The translations under genes and the position numbers were made by a program. A stretch of DNA of 10,788 nt from Euperipatoides rowelli (Eukaryota; Onychophora; Udeonychophora; Euonychophora; Peripatopsidae), in NCBI GenBank assembly GCA_003024985.2, contig PXIH01S0000892.1. The stretch is one strand, 5' to 3'. Shown in pieces: positions 7,836-10,788 of the stretch. Each line of letters starts with the position of its first letter. Positions within the stretch are counted from its first letter, which is position 1. The notes below the pieces were generated by a model. The model ran no database searches. It was not told the origin of the DNA and saw nothing but the letters and a program-made list of their open reading frames with translations.

Positions 7836-8164
7836 AGTCCAATGGTCGTGCGGTTAGGATCATAGCTGCTGGTGCGTTTGAACATATGCAGAAGTTGTGT
7901 GTGTTCAAACTCGGTTGCAGCTACAGTGCAAAAGTTTTCTTCAGACTTGAGTACGCACGGGGGATTTTTTCTCATGTAGAATACTAGTCATTTGGTGATA
8001 GCTTGATTGCTATCACCAAATGACTGGAATGAACCTGAAGATAATCCCTACACAGAAAAATGGTCGCTACAAGGACTCAGAAGAGTTCTTTATGTGCTTA
8101 TCAAGAACATTGAACATTAATGAATTTGGTTTATATTGTAAATAAATATATTTTAAAAAAAAAA
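7836..8164 (+). mobile_element. tRNA-derived SINE nested in the reverse transcriptase remnant
   Basis: The A-box-like TGGTCGTGCGG (7843-7853) and B-box-like GTTCAAACTC (7903-7912) mark a tRNA-like head starting at about AGTCCAATGG. A body with a 17-bp perfect hairpin follows (7986-8025). The 3' end is TTGTAAATAAATATA and ten A residues (8155-8164). The coding remnants on both sides belong to one protein segment, so the SINE inserted into it. A possible 7-bp duplication (AAGGACA at 7824, AAAGACA at 8169) has one mismatch. The tail resembles that of the SINE at 1391-1772. Confidence 0.7.
7986..8025. repeat. Perfect 17-bp hairpin with 6-nt loop
   Basis: AGTCATTTGGTGATAGC, loop TTGATT, then GCTATCACCAAATGACT. 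There are no mismatches in 17 pairs, which is striking within an otherwise diverged SINE. In RNA it would form a stable stem. Confidence 0.95.
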
Positions 8165-8233
8165 TTACAAAGACAAAATATCAAGGATGAGTCTTAGGAG
8201 GCCTTCATCCAGCAGTGGATATATAAATGCTAA
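8165..8233 (+). pseudogene. Non-LTR retrotransposon reverse transcriptase tail, last residues
   Basis: After the SINE poly(A) the frame reads LQRQNIKDES, a TAG, then EAFIQQWIYKC and TAA. The usual ending in this group is A-Q-D-R-x-x-W-x-x-L-G-E-A-F/Y-I/V-Q-Q-W. Here TAG stands at the usual Gly and Ile at the usual Trp, so the copy is dead. It is the downstream half of the remnant at 7740-7832. Confidence 0.65.
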
Positions 8234-8256
8234 TTATGATATAAACTGTATATACA

Positions 8257-8280
8257 ATATAACAAACTAGTTTGTTATAT
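8257..8280. repeat. 24-bp perfect palindrome
   Basis: ATATAACAAACT followed by AGTTTGTTATAT has no loop and no mismatch. It overlaps the start of the short direct repeats that follow. Confidence 0.95.
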
Positions 8281-8336
8281 GCAAGGAAATGTTATATGCT
8301 AGTTTTATATGTAAAGAAATGTTATATGCAAGGAAC
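8273..8336 (+). repeat. Short direct repeats, ~15-17 bp unit
   Basis: Four degenerate units have the form TGTTATATGCAAGGAAA, starting at about 8273, 8290, 8304 and 8320. The first and last are nearly identical and the middle two are diverged (GCTAGTTT, GTAAAGAAA). Confidence 0.75.
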
Positions 8337-8509
8337 CTGAACAACGAAGTGGAATACAAATATTCCAAAACCAGGAAAAAACAAATGAAGGTAATTACAA
8401 ATCAGCATTTCTCTCTTGTTTACAAATTATAAACTAAAAGAAAAAGTCCCAAACAGAAAATAACATGGCTTCAGCTGTAATTAGCAGGGGACACATCCTG
8501 AGTGGCCAC

Positions 8510-8561
8510 CGCCACTCCAATAACATACCGTTGAGGGAAACTAATACTCATTGGAATGGCG
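8510..8561. repeat. Imperfect 12-bp inverted repeat
   Basis: CGCCACTCCAAT (8510-8521) pairs with ATTGGAATGGCG (8550-8561), allowing one G-T position, around a 28-nt loop. It lies in a somewhat GC-richer stretch (8480-8600) and may be a DNA transposon scrap. Confidence 0.6.
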
Positions 8562-8726
8562 ATGATTATTCCAACCAAGTGTGACAATGGAACATACTTG
8601 CTACACGGTTACAGTTAGCAAAATGTATGGCCTATTAAATTTCAATGGGCATTTCTAGTTCTAAAAAATAAAAAAAGTTAAATAAAATAAACATGAGTAA
8701 TCCTAGCTGACTTATGAACTACTTAC

Positions 8727-8815
8727 TGTGGATCATCTTTGGTTATACTTTCCTTGATAAAATTGAGTAGTCCATTGCAAAAGTTAAGACACACTGTTGG
8801 ATTCCACTTATCAGG
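8727..8815 (-). CDS. DXO: DXO/Rai1-family decapping exoribonuclease, penultimate exon
   Basis: This 89-nt exon has 29 codons plus two bases (CA) of a split codon. It reads PDKWNPTVCLNFCNGLLNF, then IKESITKDDP. This is the most recognisable DXO block: vertebrate DXO has W-N-P-S-V-C-M-N-F-C at the same place and later V-Q-D-D-P-R. The upstream border is TTTTTTTCCAG at 8826-8816. The downstream border is ACA|GTAAGT at 8727/8726, a near-ideal donor. The phase (CA + G of the last exon = Gln) is consistent with the 3' exon. The upstream intron is 778 nt. Reading through the donor gives an immediate TAA, so splicing is needed to keep the frame open. Confidence 0.93.
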
Positions 8816-9593
8816 CTGGAAAAAAAATACAGAGTTAGTAATTAAAGTACTGGTTAAAAAAAAATGGTATAAATAAAAATAGAGGTAATGAAGGCATCTC
8901 ATTACTTTAGTTTTTGAGATCATATTCAGACATCTAAGTTTAATACACCAATTATTTTATCAATGCTAATGATTATGTTATTAAAGGTCAAGATTTATTA
9001 TCATTTATTATATAATAATAGGCTAGTTATTGGCATAAATAAAATTTCTCACAAATTTCTTTATTCAGTCTAAGATTAAACAAAAAAATAATCAAAATTA
9101 ATTCAATTTCACCGATGACTAAATGGATTGATTAGCTAAATCCTGGCTCTAACAAATCATGGAGGGTTCAGTTTCTGCTTCGGATTTGGATGTTTGTTTC
9201 TTAAATCACTCGATACTAATATTACAATTTTTAAGTCTAGTACATTTCTAATACAAACTTTGGAATTTTTTTCAATGCCATCCCATGAAATTTTTCAATT
9301 CATGCAAAAAGTTGTCTATTATACAGGCAAAGACTTTCAGTCATAGTAAATTAATTGGTCAATTTATTTAAAAACAAATTTTAATTAAAGTACTGAAGCT
9401 TGGTCGTGCAAAAATATCGACGACTAAAACCTGGCTAGTGCATATACTGAAGGTCAGGGAATTCCTGAATTTTATTCCGGTCTAGTCCAAAATTGTTGGG
9501 TATTTTTCCTAACAGATTTCTCAAACATAATTCAAGCACTTGGAAGAAGTATCAAAAAAAATCCTACTTATACTAAGTAATTTAGAATCTCAC
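8816..9593 (-). other. Intron between DXO internal and penultimate exons
   Basis: This is a 778-nt intron with GTGAG donor and TTTCCAG acceptor on the minus strand. It is AT-rich. I see no convincing ORF, tRNA or transposon. A slightly less AT-rich patch lies at about 9140-9200 and another at 9410-9490, but I recognise neither. Confidence 0.8.
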
Positions 9594-9729
9594 CTCTGAA
9601 ACTTGTAACATCTCTTCTACAGTGTGAATTGTGCATTTAACGATCATATCCTTGTCATTTATATGACCCCATATTACCCGAGGAATTCCCATAGCTTCAC
9701 AACCAGACCACCACTTTAACATACGATAT
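9594..9729 (-). CDS. DXO: DXO/Rai1-family decapping exoribonuclease, internal exon
   Basis: This internal coding exon is 136 nt: one base that completes a split codon, then 45 codons. The DXO/Rai1 (Dom3Z) family removes incomplete, NAD-type or pyrophosphate 5' ends of RNA and digests the body 5'-3', in nucleus and/or cytoplasm. The reading frame begins YRMLKWW and continues MGIPRVIWGHIND, matching the conserved family segment K-L-L-K-W/F-W-x-Q-S-F-L-x-G-h-P-R/H-h-x-x-G. The acceptor is TTATTTGTAG at 9739-9730 and the donor is GAG|GTGAG at 9594/9593. The exon ends in phase 0 after ...LQVSE. It continues without a gap into the next exon (PDKWNPTVCL). One oddity is that the residue aligning with the family's active-site glutamine (Gln280 in mouse DXO, from memory) is glycine, in W-S-G-C-E. 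Family assignment is firm; activity is uncertain. Confidence 0.9.
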
Positions 9730-10788
9730 CTACAAATAAATAATATAAAATAATTTATGAGAAAAAAACTAACATACAATGACTTTACCATTAGTTAATT
9801 AGAAAATAAAATTTAAAATACGGTAACGGGTAACCTATAAATTATCAAATTTTATCAATTTTAAGTTGGTACCTTTATATAGCACAATATAAGCTGAATA
9901 ACAAGATAGAATATAATATCAAAAATTTTAAGTATTTAAACAAAATAAAAATAAATAAAACTAAGGTCGTCAAAAAGATATTGACTTCACCAGTAGCGTA
10001 CACATGTTTTTGTACATTTTCTTTATAATATTAGTTTTTAAGAAAAATTAAAAAATATACTGTATGTAACAAAATTATTTTTGTACTATTTTAAGGCAAA
10101 ATAAACAAAGTGCCATATTAAGATAAACAATAACAAAATACCATAGCTGTATATCCTACATGCACTCTCCTTAATGTTTTAAGTGCAATCAATCATAAGT
10201 TAAAACAATAAGTAAATTACAAATAAGCACTGCACAAATTAATTAACTGTTTTGAAAATGGTGGTCTTCATAATTGAAAATAGACGCTATGCCTAGAATA
10301 TCGCGTGACACGCATTTCTAAAATTTACCTGGATGAGATTTGAACAATTTTTTTTTTAAAGTATAATTTATTTAATGCAACTTTAATATCAAAAATAAAG
10401 ATATTCCATCATTAAAATTTCTATATAATTAAATATTTTTAAAAATACTCGCAAGTGTGTCCCGTGATCGATCAGAAATGGCCGCTATGTGTGTTGAAGT
10501 TTGCTTGATTTAGGCAACTGGTGTTTTACAGGGTTACAGATATAGTTGTCGAAATTCATATTCTCGGTTTTATAAGAGTTAAAAATGAATACAATATGTC
10601 ATTTTTTATAAATTTCATGAACAATCCAAAACTTTTATCGAAAATAACCATAAAATTATATATATTTTTTTATTAATTTTTTTCAAAGATGATAAATGGG
10701 CCATACCCGATTTTGGCACATATAGCCCTACTGTGTCTCATTTGAGCTAGAATTTTTTTGTTTTGATTTTTAAAATCTGCATTAAATT
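9730..10788. other. AT-rich stretch upstream of the DXO exon; mostly featureless
   Basis: Probably an intron or introns of the DXO gene, apart from the weak exon candidate at 10329-10380. No other exon matching the missing DXO motifs could be read. The last about 100 bases carry a non-AT-rich patch (10698-10737) that, on the minus strand, reads CAGTAGGGCTATATGTGCC and resembles a DNA transposon end. Confidence 0.5.
10329..10380 (-). CDS. Candidate upstream DXO exon (weak)
   Basis: On the minus strand a strong donor, CATCCAG|GTAAAT, sits at 10329/10328. Its phase leaves AG, which joins the first A of the 9729 exon to give Arg. That yields ...SS-R-YRMLKWW, with Arg where the family has N-F-x-R before the L-L-K-W-W block. 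The frame upstream is open for 16 codons (ALNKLYFKKKIVQISS). A plausible acceptor, TTTTTGATATTAAAG, ends at 10381. Against it, the stretch is A-rich low complexity (KKK comes from a run of ten A), and the expected E-L/I-K metal-binding motif is not convincingly present. In-frame TGA and TAA codons lie just upstream of the acceptor. It may be ordinary intron sequence. Confidence 0.2.

Larger units (their letters stand above)
2919..8726 (-). other. 5.8-kb repeat-filled last intron of the DXO gene
   Basis: The intron is bounded on the minus strand by GTAAGT (8726-8721) and TTATTTTCCAG (2929-2919). It contains the foldback element, its partial inverted copy, a G-poor block, a SINE nested in a dead reverse transcriptase tail, and several palindromes, all listed separately. 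Nothing recognisable is seen in 4863-5150 or 5239-5550. Stretch 5839-6960 has only short palindromes (for example ACTAGG-AAAA-CCTAGT at 6075-6090) and no gene. Stretch 8341-8720 is slightly GC-richer with a small stem at 8510-8561. Confidence 0.8.

Noticed and set aside
9772-9790. A very short intron just upstream of the 9729 exon (donor GTAAAG or GTATGT)
   Set aside because: The required phase creates TGA at the GTAAAG junction. For GTATGT an in-frame TAA precedes it, with no acceptor between.
9863-9900. Alternative DXO donor AAG|GTACC at about 9872
   Set aside because: Joining it in the required phase puts TAA directly before the splice site.
10270-10500. Inverted pair ATCGCGTGACACGC / ATCACGGGACACAC
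   Set aside because: Similarity is limited to about 14 bp with several mismatches and does not extend.

Overview
This is an AT-rich (roughly 70-75 % by eye) animal nuclear DNA window. It has spliced exons with canonical GT/AG borders, tRNA-derived SINEs, non-LTR retrotransposon debris, a foldback element and AT microsatellites. It shows no bacterial operon structure, ribosome binding sites or CRISPR array. The protein and repeat style suggest an arthropod, probably an insect, but I cannot name the species. Two isolated N bases (756 and 4731) point to a draft assembly.

The only gene I can support is on the minus strand. It is the 3' (C-terminal) part of a DXO/Rai1-family gene (Dom3Z; decapping exoribonuclease). 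Three exons, 9729-9594, 8815-8727 and 2918-2810, join in phase into about 110 residues running to the natural stop codon. A poly(A) signal lies about 135 nt downstream at 2676-2671. A 52-nt candidate upstream exon (10380-10329) has compatible phase but is weakly supported. The rest of the gene should lie beyond position 10788. The pocket glutamine of the DXO family appears to be replaced by glycine in the first exon.

Layout: 1-2670 is the 3' flank of the gene. It holds a GTACT-rich stretch, a TACTGTA-word cluster, a plus-strand SINE with a duplicated A-box segment (1391-1772), and a complete minus-strand SINE bracketed by a perfect 14-bp target-site duplication (2008-2309). It also holds a possible 196-bp MITE (2340-2535). 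From 2919 to 8726 runs a 5.8-kb last intron packed with repeats: a foldback element of about 730 bp (3121-3850), an inverted copy of part of its interior (4749-4862), a G-depleted stretch (7081-7680), and the end of a dead non-LTR reverse transcriptase split by a third SINE (7740-8233). Intron 8816-9593 and the stretch 9730-10788 look like ordinary AT-rich intron.

I see no novel multi-gene system. The points most worth following are the altered DXO active-site segment, the SINE structures, the foldback family and the strand-asymmetric block.
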